Both the position numbers and the translations under genes were made by a program. Below, in pieces: positions 1 through 10,088 of a stretch of DNA of 64,000 bases (the first letter of the stretch is position 1; each line of letters begins with the position of its first letter). This DNA comes from Desulfovibrio sp. (GTDB lineage: Bacteria > Desulfobacterota > Desulfovibrionia > Desulfovibrionales > Desulfovibrionaceae): positions 9,515 to 73,514 of the forward strand of contig NZ_JAHZAA010000003.1 of assembly GCF_019424165.1 (NCBI RefSeq). The letters are read 5' to 3'. The notes below the pieces were generated by a model. The model saw only the letters and a program-made list of their open reading frames with translations. It was not told where the DNA came from and ran no database searches.

Positions 1-886
<886 letters not shown>

Positions 887-1237
887 CTACGGCTTGCCGT
901 CTTCGTCATCTTCTTTGAGAGGATGGAATTTCAGAACACGGCAGCGTTGCTCGGAAACGTCTTTTTGCGGCGGCTCCAGAGAAAATTCGGGTGCAAGGCC
1001 GGGTAGTTGCGGGGCAAGACCCTCGCGGCCCTGGCTCTGCCGCGACCAGTGATAGTTGAAAAGCTGGTTTTTCCAGCGCTTGGCCTGAATCAGGGAAAAG
1101 ATGAGCGTCGCCTCTTCCCACTTTCTTGTGGGTTCAAAGCGGCTGCTTACGGTGGCGTATTTGCTCCACAGCGACATCAATGACGCTTCGTCGATCGTAT
1201 CCAGTTGCTGCGCCAGCCGGGCAAGCAGTTTTTCCAT
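887..1237 (-). CDS. Conserved-looking hypothetical protein, 116 aa
   Basis: Not recognised. A soluble protein of 116 residues. The N-terminal 75 residues look helical (MEKLLARLAQQLDTIDEASL, then a Trp/Arg-rich stretch ending in LFNYHWSRQ), and the C-terminus is acidic (KEDDEDGK). The start at 1237 has a good ribosome-binding site (GCGGAGG about 6 nt upstream), which makes it a real gene rather than a chance frame. It lies upstream of purA on the same strand and divergent from the AICAR transformylase gene, so it may share regulation with purine synthesis. That is only a neighbourhood inference. Confidence 0.75.
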   Translation of the reverse strand: MEKLLARLAQQLDTIDEASLMSLWSKYATVSSRFEPTRKWEEATLIFSLIQAKRWKNQLFNYHWSRQSQGREGLAPQLPGLAPEFSLEPPQKDVSEQRCRVLKFHPLKEDDEDGKP

Positions 1238-1467
1238 ATATCCTCCGCTAATAAGTGCAGGGCGCGCCAGGGGCGCAAACCTGCCTTGTGGGTCCTGGGC
1301 GACAAGGCAATGTAGGGCCTGGCCTGTGTTTCGTCAACGCGCAGACGGCGTAAACCCTGCGGCAAAGTCCCCGCCGCGCCGCGTGGACGGCGGATTTGGG
1401 CTGGTGGGGCGGCTTCTTCTGTGCTATGCAAAACCCTTACCTGACCGACGAACATCTGGAGGCACGC

Positions 1468-2745
1468 ATGTCGGATCTCAAGGCCATGTACAGCACTGTC
1501 CGCAAGGACGCTTTTCCCGAAACCATGACCATCATTCTTGGCGATGAAAAACTCGTGTTCCAAAAGCGCGTCTGGACGCTGGACGGCGAGGAAAAGGGCC
1601 TGCGCTACGGGGAAAACCCCGATCAGCCCGCAGCCCTGTACGCCCTGAAAGAGGGTGCCATCACTTGCGGCGGCCTCCAGTGGCGGGGTCCGGGACACGG
1701 CATTGTTTCTGCCCTCACTGAAGAACAGATGATTCAGGCGGGCAAGCACCCCGGCAAGACCAACCTGACGGACGTGGACAACGGGGCCAATATCCTTCAG
1801 TACCTCGCAGACCGCCCGGCGGCGATCATTCTGAAGCACAACAATCCCTGCGGCGCGGCCTGGAGCAAGGACGGCGTGGCCGCCGCCCTTGAAAAAGCCT
1901 TTTGGTGTGACCGTATCGCGGCTTTCGGCGGCGCGGTGGTCGTCAACCGTCCCTTCACCCGTGAGGCCGCGGAAATGGTGGCCGCCAATTATTTTGAGGT
2001 GGTGGCTGCCCCGGCTTTTGAAGAAGGCGCGGTGGAGATACTTAAAAGCCGCAAAAATCTGCGCATTATGGAACTGCCCGGCCTGGGCCGCCTTGAAGAA
2101 CTGACCTCTTCGGCGTTTCTGGACATCAAAAGCCTGTCTGACGGCGGCATTGTGGTGCAGAAATCTTTTGTAAACCGCGTTCTTTCCGGCGCCGACTTCT
2201 TGCCCGCCACCGCCACCACCAAGGACGGCCTTTCCGTGGCGGCGCGCGCGCCAAGCCCGGCGGAACTGGATGACCTGCGGTTTGCCTGGGCCGTGGAGGC
2301 CGGTGTTACCTCCAACTCCGTCATTTTTGTGCGCGACGGGGCCACCGTGGCTATCGGCACGGGTGAACAGGACCGCGTGGGCTGTGTAGAGCTTGCCATA
2401 CACAAGGCGCACACCAAGTATGCGGATACCCTTGCCTTCCGCGAACTTGGCCTGACCCTTTACGAACTGAAGCTCAAGGCCGCCGAAGACAGCGCCCTGG
2501 CGGAAAAACTGGCCGACATCGAGCGGCGCACACAGGAAACCCACGGCGGCCTCGCCGGAACGGCCCTGGTGTCCGACGGCTTTTTCCCCTTCCGCGACGG
2601 CGTGGATGTCGCCATCGCCCAGGGCGTTACGGCCATCGCCCAGCCCGGCGGGTCCATGCGCGACGCCGAAGTTATCATGGCCTGCAATGAGGCTGTGCCT
2701 CAGGTAGCCATGGTTTTTACGGGGCAGCGTTCTTTCAAGCATTAA
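1468..2745 (+). CDS. purH: AICAR transformylase, free-standing PurH C-terminal domain
   Basis: Transfers the formyl group of 10-formyl-THF to AICAR, giving FAICAR in the penultimate step of IMP synthesis. The protein (425 aa from this start) carries the AICARFT signature ILKHNNPCGAAW with the catalytic Lys-His, RYGENPDQPAALY near the N-terminus and a C-terminal PGGSMRDAEVI motif. The N-terminal MGS-like IMP cyclohydrolase domain of normal bifunctional PurH (about 510-530 aa) is absent, so the cyclohydrolase must be encoded elsewhere. The start at 1468 has GGAGG 5 nt upstream. A longer in-frame start at 1426 lacks such a site. The neighbour purA belongs to the same pathway. Confidence 0.93.
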   Translation: MSDLKAMYSTVRKDAFPETMTIILGDEKLVFQKRVWTLDGEEKGLRYGENPDQPAALYALKEGAITCGGLQWRGPGHGIVSALTEEQMIQAGKHPGKTNLTDVDNGANILQYLADRPAAIILKHNNPCGAAWSKDGVAAALEKAFWCDRIAAFGGAVVVNRPFTREAAEMVAANYFEVVAAPAFEEGAVEILKSRKNLRIMELPGLGRLEELTSSAFLDIKSLSDGGIVVQKSFVNRVLSGADFLPATATTKDGLSVAARAPSPAELDDLRFAWAVEAGVTSNSVIFVRDGATVAIGTGEQDRVGCVELAIHKAHTKYADTLAFRELGLTLYELKLKAAEDSALAEKLADIERRTQETHGGLAGTALVSDGFFPFRDGVDVAIAQGVTAIAQPGGSMRDAEVIMACNEAVPQVAMVFTGQRSFKH

Positions 2746-3132
2746 GTCCGGCGGCCTCGGGCCGGGCCGCGTATTGGCGCGGCCTGGCCTTGCCGCCTGT
2801 ATTTTTTCCGGCCGGCCTCGGCCTGCGTTGCCGGCTGGGCGTATCCGCGCTGTCGGGGCGGGGGCCTTCTTTCTCCGCTGCCGCCGGAGCAGTCTGTTTT
2901 CAGGGCAACGCGACGTTGCGGCTGCTGGGCAACGGCGCGGGCGGACGTCCGCCGCAGGGGGCAGGCAGTCACGCGACTGGCGCCCGCATGAGCGCCTTGC
3001 AGATGCTGCGCGGCCATATCCTCAGCGTTGAAATGTTCCAGCGTCCTGATTTCACCCGTCACCATGCGAAAAGCCATGAGCCATACCCGCCGCATTTCTG
3101 AAGGCCGCAACGCGCGGCCCGTCCCGGAGTCC
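2746..3132. other. GC-rich intergenic, no gene seen
   Basis: About 390 bases between the AICAR transformylase gene and cobB. The first 45 bases hold a GC-rich dyad (GGGCCGCG/CGCGGCC, about 2770-2792) that could slow polymerase but lacks a T-run. The open frame of cobB extends back to 3028 without a good ribosome-binding site. No cobalamin riboswitch core was recognised by eye. Confidence 0.4.
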
Positions 3133-4842
3133 ATGCCCCGCCTTTGCGTTACCGCCCTTTCCGGCGGCGGCGGCAAAACATTGCTTTCTCTGGGGCTTTG
3201 CCGTGCATTCGTTCGGTCCGGCCTTGTTGTGCAGCCCTTCAAGAAGGGGCCGGACTATATCGATGCCGCCTGGCTGCGCCTGGCCGCCGGGCGACCCGCC
3301 GCCAATCTTGATCCATATTTTCTTGAGCCGCCGCGTCTGCGTGCTCTTTTTGTCCATGCCATGCAAAGCGCGGCCGCCCATCTCGTGGAAGAAGCCGGGG
3401 CAGGCAGAAACGCCGCTGCCGCAGGCGGGCGTCTGCTCGGCCTTGTTGAAGGCAACCGTGGTTTTTTTGACGGCATGGACGCACGCGGTTCGTGCTCCAC
3501 CGCGGAGCTTTCCCGCGTGCTGTCATGCCCGGTGATCATCAGCGTTGACTGCACCAAGATGACCCGCACAGCGGCGGCGCTGGTGCGTGGCATGCTGCAT
3601 TTTGAAACGGGGATACGCTTTGCGGGCGTGGTGCTCAATCAGGTGGGTTCCAGTCGGCATGAACGCATTCTCAGGCAGGCGCTGGAGGAACATACGGATG
3701 TTCCCGTACTCGGGGCCTTGCCGCGGCTTGCGGAAAACCCCCTGCCTGAACGCCACATGGGCATTGCCTCCTGCGGCGACAGTCTTTCGCCCCAGGCACA
3801 GCAGGTGCTGGACAGGCTGGCGGATTTTGTGAGCGCGCATGTGGACATGCCCCGCGTGTTTGAAGCCGCCGCAAACGTTCCCCCGCTGGAGGCCGAAGCC
3901 TTCTGGCCGGAACCTGCCGGTGCAGCGGGCGGCAATTGTGCCGTCATGTCCCCGGCAGGGACAGGGCCAGACGGTCATGCCGCCGCGCCCCTCCCCGAGG
4001 GCAGCGCTGTGGCCGCCTTCTGTCCCCCCGGCGCCCTGGGCGCGCGCCCGCGCATAGGCTATGTGCGTGATGCCGCCCTGTGGTTTTACTATGAGGAAAA
4101 TCTGGAAGCCCTGCGCCGGGCCGGGGCAGATCTTGTGCAGCTTTCGCTTCTGGATGCGGAGCACAGGCCTGCCTCGGCAGGGGATGAGCCTGGGGCTTCT
4201 TTTGACCTGGCCTGCCGCGCGCCCTGGCCGCAGGTGGATGGCCTGTACCTGGGCGGGGGCTTTCCTGAAGACCATGCAGAGGCGTTAAGCTGCTCGCCGT
4301 TGCTGGGGCAACTTGCGGTGTGGGCGGAGCTGGGCATGCCCATATACGCCGAATGTGGCGGCTTTATGGTGCTCTCTCGCGGTATTGAGCGTCAGGAAAC
4401 AGTGTGGCCCATGAGCGGCATTTTGCCCGTAACTGCTGTTTTTTGTCCGAAACCGCAGGGCCTTGGCTATGTGCGGGGCCGTATTACGGCTCCCAATCCT
4501 TTTTTTGCGCCCGGCACAGATCTGCGCGGGCACGAGTTTCATTATTCCCGTTGCCGGTGGGAAGATGCGGACGGCTGGAGTCGCAATTCCGGCCATGCGC
4601 ACTGGGCCATGCAACTGGACAAGGGGCAGGGCATGGGGCCTCCGCCCGGTTCGCCGTTGCCCCAGAAGGCGGGCAAGGAGTGCGGCGCGCACACGCCGCT
4701 TCGGGTGGACGGTCTTGTTTTTCGTAACGTATGGGCTTCATACACCCATATTTTCGCCCCGGCCGCACCGGGATGGGCAGAAAATTTCGTGAACGCGGCC
4801 CGCAGCTTTGCCGCACGGAACCGGAGAGAATGCCATGAATAA
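3133..4842 (+). CDS. cobB: Cobyrinate a,c-diamide synthase
   Basis: ATP- and glutamine-dependent amidation of the a and c side chains of cobyrinate in corrin synthesis (CobB/CbiA family). An N-terminal dethiobiotin-synthase-like ATPase domain opens with the P-loop ALSGGGGKTLLS, followed by KKGPDYIDAAW. A C-terminal class I glutamine amidotransferase domain has the nucleophile Cys in PIYAECGGFMVLSRG. At 569 aa it is longer than usual (about 450-480). The extra residues are a Pro/Ala/Gly-rich linker near residues 250-310 and a loop near the C-terminus. The start MPRLCV was chosen because homologues begin just before the P-loop, and GGAG precedes it closely. In-frame ATGs at 3064 and 3076 are alternatives. 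It overlaps the next gene by 8 nt. Confidence 0.93.
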   Translation: MPRLCVTALSGGGGKTLLSLGLCRAFVRSGLVVQPFKKGPDYIDAAWLRLAAGRPAANLDPYFLEPPRLRALFVHAMQSAAAHLVEEAGAGRNAAAAGGRLLGLVEGNRGFFDGMDARGSCSTAELSRVLSCPVIISVDCTKMTRTAAALVRGMLHFETGIRFAGVVLNQVGSSRHERILRQALEEHTDVPVLGALPRLAENPLPERHMGIASCGDSLSPQAQQVLDRLADFVSAHVDMPRVFEAAANVPPLEAEAFWPEPAGAAGGNCAVMSPAGTGPDGHAAAPLPEGSAVAAFCPPGALGARPRIGYVRDAALWFYYEENLEALRRAGADLVQLSLLDAEHRPASAGDEPGASFDLACRAPWPQVDGLYLGGGFPEDHAEALSCSPLLGQLAVWAELGMPIYAECGGFMVLSRGIERQETVWPMSGILPVTAVFCPKPQGLGYVRGRITAPNPFFAPGTDLRGHEFHYSRCRWEDADGWSRNSGHAHWAMQLDKGQGMGPPPGSPLPQKAGKECGAHTPLRVDGLVFRNVWASYTHIFAPAAPGWAENFVNAARSFAARNRRECHE

Positions 4843-6070
4843 CGCTAAAGTCTCCATCATTATTCCCGTCTGGAATCTCTGGAACATGACGGCCGCCTGT
4901 CTGCGCTCCCTGGCCATGCACACACGGGAGGAGAATGTGGAAATAGTGGTGGTGGACAACGGCTCTACCGATGCCACCACCACGGAACTGGAAGCTTTGG
5001 GCCGCGCCTTGTGGGGTGCGGCCTTTTGCCCGGTGCGGCTGACCACCAATATGGGATTTGCCGGAGGGTGCAACGCGGGGGCTGCCGCCGCCACAGGTGA
5101 CCTGCTGTTTTTTCTTAATAATGACACAACCGTGACCCCGGGCTGGCTGCCGCCCCTGCGCGAGGCCCTTGGTCGGCAGCGCATGGGCGTCGTTGGACCG
5201 CTTTTGCTTTATCCTAACGGAACCATACAGCATTGCGGCATTTTTTTTACGCCCTTTCTGCAAGTGGGCCACCTGTATGAGGGCTTTCCCGGCGGGCACC
5301 CTGTGCCGCGCAACAAAAGGCCTCTTCAGGCCATAACAGGCGCGGCCATGCTGCTGCGCAAAGATGTTTTTTGGGAATGCGGCGGCTTTTTTGAAGGCTT
5401 TCGCAATGGCTTTGAAGATCTGGACCTCTGTTTTGAGCTGCGCGGCAAAGGGTATGCCCTGGCAGTGGAAGGGCGCAGCGTCATTGTACACCATACCAGC
5501 CAGACCCCGGGCCGTTTTGACCATGATAACGCCAACGGAATGCTGTTCTGCCAACGGCAGGCACGGCGACTCAGGCCGGATCTGCACATCCTGGCTGCGC
5601 TTGACGGCTACGAGTTGCGGCTCGGCCCCAATCTCGGGCACTGGCTTGAATTGCCGGAAGCGGTGGAAGAAAAGCGCAACGTGGACTTTGACGCGCGATT
5701 CACCGCCAATGAAGAGGCCTGCCGGGCAGAGCTGGAGCGTGAACCTTTGTGGCGGGGCGGCTGGCACCGGTTAATGGATATGCTTGAGGCCCGCGGCGAT
5801 ATGACCGCTGCCCTGCTGAGCGCCACCCGCTGCGCCATGTTTTTGGGCGACGAGGTTTCGCGCGAAAAACTGCTGCATCTTACAGAGGCCGTGGAAGGGC
5901 CGGATTACGCGGCTTCGGTGCGGGCCGGTCTGACCGGCGCTGTGGGAGATGATCTGGCGAAATCGGCCAAGGCACGGGTACAGCGTGCCCGCCGTGCGGC
6001 ATACGCCATGGGCGATGTCCTTCTGGCCGAAGTTTTTAATAAATGGCTCTTGCGCTACGGCCAGGCATAG
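4835..6070 (+). CDS. Family 2 glycosyltransferase
   Basis: Predicted GT-A fold transferase of the GT2 rhamnosyltransferase-like type, moving a nucleotide-activated sugar onto a glycan or protein. The N-terminus has VSIIIPVWNLWNMTAACL, then VVVDNGSTD, TNMGFAGGCNAG and the metal-binding region LFFLNNDTTVTPGW, followed by GAAMLLRKDVFWECGGFFE and GFEDLDLCFE. The last 130 residues are helical and may be a separate interaction module. The start at 4835 (MNNAKVS) has GGAGAG upstream and overlaps the cobB stop, implying co-translation. The link to cobalamin is probably only transcriptional. The acceptor sugar cannot be told from the sequence. Confidence 0.88.
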   Translation: MNNAKVSIIIPVWNLWNMTAACLRSLAMHTREENVEIVVVDNGSTDATTTELEALGRALWGAAFCPVRLTTNMGFAGGCNAGAAAATGDLLFFLNNDTTVTPGWLPPLREALGRQRMGVVGPLLLYPNGTIQHCGIFFTPFLQVGHLYEGFPGGHPVPRNKRPLQAITGAAMLLRKDVFWECGGFFEGFRNGFEDLDLCFELRGKGYALAVEGRSVIVHHTSQTPGRFDHDNANGMLFCQRQARRLRPDLHILAALDGYELRLGPNLGHWLELPEAVEEKRNVDFDARFTANEEACRAELEREPLWRGGWHRLMDMLEARGDMTAALLSATRCAMFLGDEVSREKLLHLTEAVEGPDYAASVRAGLTGAVGDDLAKSAKARVQRARRAAYAMGDVLLAEVFNKWLLRYGQA

Positions 6071-6530
6071 GCCAGACACTTCCATGCGGTGCTCAAAAAA
6101 TGCAAAGAAAGCTGTTTTACATCAGGGGCAGACAGTAAATCCAGAAGCCGGCCCTTTTTCTATGGCCGATCTGCTGTCATAGCCCTTCGTGCTATTGAGA
6201 TCACTTCTTTTTTTCTTTTCCGGACCTGCGTCCCGCCTGTAATTCATAAAAAACTCCTCATCTATTTCAATAAGGTGTGTATTTTTTACATTGGCGTAAA
6301 TGTTTTTGCACAGTATTTTTTTGTTTTAAAAGTATGTGGTTATCGTTGTTGATGGGTGCAGTATGCCCGAAATTATTGATAGGAGTTATTGACAGCGCCG
6401 CTGTATTTCAATATGATATAAGCTATATAAGTTTTTTGCTATAAATATATTGGATATGCGGTATGAACGTTGAAAGTCATTCTGTCACGTTTTTCCAAAA
6501 CCCGGTTCCAGACGGCGCACGGGGCCTCCA
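6071..6530. other. AT-rich leader upstream of the diguanylate cyclase
   Basis: About 460 bases, distinctly AT-richer from 6190 onward than the flanking genes. It contains a near-consensus sigma-70 promoter (6389-6417) and roughly 110 bases of untranslated leader before the 6531 start. No small gene with a ribosome-binding site was seen. Confidence 0.6.
6389..6417 (+). promoter_or_regulatory. Sigma-70 promoter of the diguanylate cyclase gene
   Basis: TTGACA at 6389-6394, a 17-bp spacer and TATGAT at 6412-6417: a perfect -35, optimal spacing and five of six -10 bases. It points at the gene starting at 6531. Confidence 0.75.
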
Positions 6531-7862
6531 ATGAAAGCTGTTGATGGGTATTCTGCAGATACTTTTCAGATGCCCCCACGCGATGTGGCACTTGCCTGCG
6601 GAAGCCGGTTGGACTTCTTGCAGGGTCTGCCGCAGGCTCTTGCGGTGATGCGGGTAGACCTGGATATTATGGGCAGACCGCGCGATCTGATGATTGTTTA
6701 TGGTAATGAAGCTCTTTTTACACTTTTCGGTGCTCCCCGTGAGTGGATGACGGGCGTTTCGCTTGTTCATTCCTGTATGAAACTGGACAGGAAATGGCTG
6801 GAAATATTCTGGAAGACTGCCTATCAGGGGCATGTGCAGGAAATGTCCGGATTCTGGCCGTCATTGGGCAGGCACCTTGCGGTAACCTGCCATCGGCCAC
6901 AATACGGCTACTGTACCTGTCTTTTTCAGGATGTTACCGAGCGCGTGCATAAAGAAAATGATCTGGTAAAAAGCCGTAACCGGCTTGAAGCCCTGCTGCG
7001 CAGTACTGTTGATATGGTTTTTCAGATTGATCCGGTTACAGGGGGTATCACTAATCTCGACCAGGATATAGTGGCCTGTAGCGGCCTGCTCAAAGCCAGA
7101 AGAGTGCCGGAAACCCTTTTGCGGCAAGGTCTTTTGGCCCCAGGGCAGAGCGAGAAAATCAACAGTCTGATCAGCCTTGCCCTGCGCGCTGAAAATGACT
7201 GTACCTGCGAGGTGCGCGCACGGCTCAAGGCCGGTGCTCCCTATACCTGGCACAGCCTGACTGTTGTGGGGTACAGCGACCCGTGTTCCAAAGAACTTGG
7301 CATTATAGGCGTTCTTAAAGATGTGCATGCCAGCATCAAGGAAAGGGATGCCCTGGTGCGCCGGGCGGAAAAAGATCCTCTTTGCGGCATTTATAACAGG
7401 GCTGCCGGCGAAAACCTTGTTGCCGCAAGGTTGAGCGGAGCGGACGAAACCTGTCACAGCGCGGCCCTGCTTGTTTTTGATCTGGATAATTTCAAGGCAA
7501 TTAATGACACGACCGGGCATGCGGCGGGTGATGCGGTGCTGAAGGCTTTTGCCGTTCTGCTGGGCCAGTGCTTTCGTAAAGATGATATTGTTTTTCGGTT
7601 TGGCGGCGATGAATTTGCCGTTTTTGTGCAGAATATGCCGCAGGAAAGAATCGTCCGGGTCAGTAAAACTATTACGGCAAGGCTGGAAGAGCCACTTGTT
7701 GACGGCGTGCGCGTGGGCGTGTGCATTGGGGTGGCCTACAGCCGGTCTGGCCGTCACAACTATGAAGAACTTTATAAAATGGCCGATAAGGCTTTGTACA
7801 ATGCCAAAGAAGGCGGCAAGGGACAGACTGCGGTTCTTTGTTTGCATGGCAGCGGAGCCTGA
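6531..7862 (+). CDS. PAS-like sensor diguanylate cyclase (GGDEF)
   Basis: Makes cyclic di-GMP from two GTP and so should influence motility or biofilm state. The C-terminal 165 residues are a GGDEF domain. The catalytic loop FRFGGDEF is intact, and a RxxD product-inhibition site (RKDD) sits exactly five residues before GGDEF. About 270 N-terminal residues hold one or two PAS-like segments (for example FQIDPVTGGITNL near 160), with no membrane span, so the sensor is probably cytoplasmic. The ATG at 6531 has only a weak ribosome-binding site. The gene stands alone behind its own strong promoter. Confidence 0.9.
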   Translation: MKAVDGYSADTFQMPPRDVALACGSRLDFLQGLPQALAVMRVDLDIMGRPRDLMIVYGNEALFTLFGAPREWMTGVSLVHSCMKLDRKWLEIFWKTAYQGHVQEMSGFWPSLGRHLAVTCHRPQYGYCTCLFQDVTERVHKENDLVKSRNRLEALLRSTVDMVFQIDPVTGGITNLDQDIVACSGLLKARRVPETLLRQGLLAPGQSEKINSLISLALRAENDCTCEVRARLKAGAPYTWHSLTVVGYSDPCSKELGIIGVLKDVHASIKERDALVRRAEKDPLCGIYNRAAGENLVAARLSGADETCHSAALLVFDLDNFKAINDTTGHAAGDAVLKAFAVLLGQCFRKDDIVFRFGGDEFAVFVQNMPQERIVRVSKTITARLEEPLVDGVRVGVCIGVAYSRSGRHNYEELYKMADKALYNAKEGGKGQTAVLCLHGSGA

Positions 7863-8092
7863 TGGGCTGTCTGGTGAGCTGGCCTGATGCACCGGGTAGC
7901 TTCCGGCGGTGCAAAGGCATACTGTTTTAAAAGCGCTTTGCCGCGCATCAAGGATTTGTGCGTCGTGGGTGTGTTCGTGAGAAAGAGTGTCGTTGAGCGC
8001 CATTGTGCTGCATTTCGTGGCATGCAGCGTAGGCAGCCACGGCCATAGCCGCATTGCGGTCAATTATCGCGGAATGCAGGACGTACAAAAAA

Positions 8093-8128
8093 GAGGGCTG
8101 TCAGTAGTGGGGCAGCCCTCACTTTTTT
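8093..8128 (+). terminator. Rho-independent terminator
   Basis: GAGGGCTG (8093-8100) pairs with CAGCCCTC (8113-8120), followed by ACTTTTTT. It probably ends the diguanylate cyclase transcript, about 230 bases past its stop. Confidence 0.7.
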
Positions 8129-8242
8129 GTCGAAAGCCTTTCCCGGCACTCTGGAGGCACTTGCAAAAATACAGTGCCAGGACGCGCCGGAAGGGCTCGT
8201 CTGAAGTTGCGTTCAGCCTTCGGGCAAGTCCGGAGGTCATGA

Positions 8243-8298
8243 ACAAACGCCCGCCCCAAAGTCTCGTGCGTTCTTGCACGGGCAGGGCGGGCGTTTGT
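8243..8298. repeat. 13-bp inverted repeat with nested hairpin
   Basis: ACAAACGCCCGCC (8243-8255) is mirrored by GGCGGGCGTTTGT (8286-8298). The loop contains CGTGC/GCACG, so the whole forms a long two-tier hairpin. It has no clean T-run, so it could be a bidirectional transcription barrier or an RNA-stabilising end for either flanking gene. Confidence 0.6.
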
Positions 8299-8523
8299 AC
8301 GTTTTGAGAATCTGTGCCTTCACAATCCAATCTGCTGAAGTGGGCTGACAGCGAAAATGCTTGTCTGCCCTGCGCGAGTTTTTATAAAAAATCGCGCTAC
8401 GGAGTTGCCAAAGCGTACCCGGCTTGCCGGGCGCACTGGCTTCGACCCGCACAGCGAAAGAAGTTGCGGGCTATGACGACAAGGATGGCCCACTGCTGCA
8501 CAGGCGCTTCACCGTGCAAAGCG

Positions 8524-9102
8524 CTAGAAGCGCCCGATGATCAAATCGTCCAGGGTTCTTTTGGGAACATGATGAACCTCTTGGGCATCGCGCCAATAGG
8601 CCGTGTTACCGTCCGCGGGCAGCGGAGCTACCGCACGTGTTTCTTTGGCTGCGCCCAGGCCGAGCACCAGTGCGGGCTTGAGGTCTGCCGGGGCCTGCAA
8701 GAGCGCGGGTACGGCCTGATGATCAAAAGATTTGATGATGCAGCAGCCCCAGTCACGGCTGGTGGCAGCCAGTTGAATGGTCTGCGCGGCAATGCCCACG
8801 TCATAGAACGTCAGCTCCGTGCCGCCCTGCGGCATGAAAATGGTGATAAAGCCTGTGGGCTGTTCGCCGGGGTGCGGTCCGCCCCAGTCTTTGAGCGCGC
8901 CTGCCCAGCGGGTAAGAGCGAAGAGCTTTTTGCAGGTATCGCCCTGGGCTACAAGGCTGAACCGCAGGTCCTGGGCATTTCTGGCCGAGGGCGCCAGTCT
9001 GGCGCAATCCACAAGCCATTCCAGATCGGTAACGGTCAGCGGCCGGTCTTCTACAAACCGGCGGCAGGTACGCGCTTTTTCAGCTAATTTTCTGAAATCC
9101 AT
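8524..9102 (-). CDS. Nitroreductase-family flavoprotein
   Basis: Small FMN-dependent NAD(P)H oxidoreductase of the nitroreductase fold, 192 aa. The N-terminal motif ARTCRRFVEDRPLT and SARNAQDLRF match the FMN phosphate- and ribityl-binding segments. FYDVGIAAQTIQLAATSRDW is the characteristic central helix, and ALVLGLGAAKET follows near the C-terminus. The start at 9102 is fixed by GGAGG in the sequence just upstream. The physiological substrate cannot be assigned, since family members reduce nitroaromatics, quinones or flavins. It is transcribed alone, convergent with the diguanylate cyclase. Confidence 0.88.
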   Translation of the reverse strand: MDFRKLAEKARTCRRFVEDRPLTVTDLEWLVDCARLAPSARNAQDLRFSLVAQGDTCKKLFALTRWAGALKDWGGPHPGEQPTGFITIFMPQGGTELTFYDVGIAAQTIQLAATSRDWGCCIIKSFDHQAVPALLQAPADLKPALVLGLGAAKETRAVAPLPADGNTAYWRDAQEVHHVPKRTLDDLIIGRF

Positions 9103-9280
9103 GGGGTCCTCCTTGCTTGTCCTGGCAAATGCACAGGCGCGGTCCAGAATATTCTTTTTGAGAAGAGATGTTCCCAAATTTTTCAAGCCGTGCATTCCGG
9201 TGTCCGGCAGCGCAGGCGCAGCGCCTTTGTGGCGGAAGGCCGCCGCGCAGCCGTCAGGGCTGCGTTACTGCACGGGCTTT

Positions 9281-10084
9281 CTATACTGTTGCCAGCAGAA
9301 ACCACAACTGGCCCCATTGTATGGCAGCGCCCAGAAAATCGCCGTTAACACCGCCCCGGTCACGGGCCAGAGCCGCCATGCGGCGGATGAGAACATACTG
9401 CCCACAGAGCGTCAACGGAACTTGCCACAAGGCCACCTGCCCCGCAAAAAACATCAGACATAACAACAACAGTGCTCCCAGCGCGTAGCCTCGCGCCAGA
9501 GCCGGACTGGCTCCGGCACAGGTGAGCCCGCCCAGTGACTGTGGTTCGCGCGGCTCGGCAGATGCGGCCAGCCAGAGTGCGCAGGCCCGGCCCCAGGCAG
9601 GGGCTGCCACCAGGCAGAGCCATTGCCCGGCATGTATATGCCAGCACAGTGCCAGCCACATGCCACCAAAGGCCAGCAAAAGGTGCAAGGCTCCAAAAGC
9701 GCCCAAGCGGCTGTCGCGCAGGATGCTCCAAAAGCGGTCGTCCCGCGCACCGCTGCCACAGGCATCGCCAAGATCCGCCAGGCCGTCCCAGTGCAGGCCC
9801 CGCGTGGCCCATACTTCAAGCCCCATCCATGACCAGGCCGCAAGGGCGGCGCACAGCACAAGGCTGGCCTGAGGGGACTGGCACAGCAGAAAATATAAAA
9901 AAAAGCAGGGCAGGGTCAGCGTGAGGCCAATGCACAATCCGGCCGGGCCGTAAAAAGGCAGGCATCGGCCAAGGTCGTGTCCTGTGCAGTCACGACGGGG
10001 AGGCACCAAGCGGGTTAAAAAGGCCAGGGCGTCATAACAACGGCCTGGCCAGGACAAGCGACATATGTGCGGGTGCAAGGCCAA
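9281..10084 (-). CDS. cobS: Adenosylcobinamide-GDP ribazoletransferase
   Basis: Integral membrane enzyme joining adenosylcobinamide-GDP with alpha-ribazole (phosphate), the last assembly step of cobalamin. The family motif appears as LHWDGLADLGDACGSG, with the acidic metal-binding residues, and GGVNGDFLGA near the C-terminus matches the usual GGxTGDxxGA. Several hydrophobic helices span the rest, and the length (about 265 aa) is normal. There is no ATG at the right place. The frame opens with TTG at 10084, and a second TTG at 10078 sits better behind AGGG, so the start is uncertain by two residues. It begins 4 nt after the rex stop, so the two are co-transcribed. Confidence 0.9.
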   Translation of the reverse strand: MALHPHICRLSWPGRCYDALAFLTRLVPPRRDCTGHDLGRCLPFYGPAGLCIGLTLTLPCFFLYFLLCQSPQASLVLCAALAAWSWMGLEVWATRGLHWDGLADLGDACGSGARDDRFWSILRDSRLGAFGALHLLLAFGGMWLALCWHIHAGQWLCLVAAPAWGRACALWLAASAEPREPQSLGGLTCAGASPALARGYALGALLLLCLMFFAGQVALWQVPLTLCGQYVLIRRMAALARDRGGVNGDFLGAAIQWGQLWFLLATV

Positions 10085-10088
10085 AACC

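Larger units (their letters stand above)
7863..8523. other. Intergenic with two hairpins
   Basis: About 660 bases between convergent genes. It holds a Rho-independent terminator at 8093-8128 and a long dyad at 8243-8298. The short frames present lack ribosome-binding sites and recognisable products. Confidence 0.5.

Noticed and set aside
1177..2742. 521-aa minus-strand open frame opposite the AICAR transformylase gene
   Set aside because: Antisense shadow of a strongly supported gene; the translation has no recognisable motif, and the open frame is explained by high GC.
2746..3132. Cobalamin riboswitch upstream of cobB
   Set aside because: Looked for the B12-box and GCCACTG-like core; neither was recognised.
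4484..5767. 427-aa minus-strand frame opposite the glycosyltransferase
   Set aside because: Shadow of the real gene; Pro/Arg/His-rich and without a ribosome-binding site.
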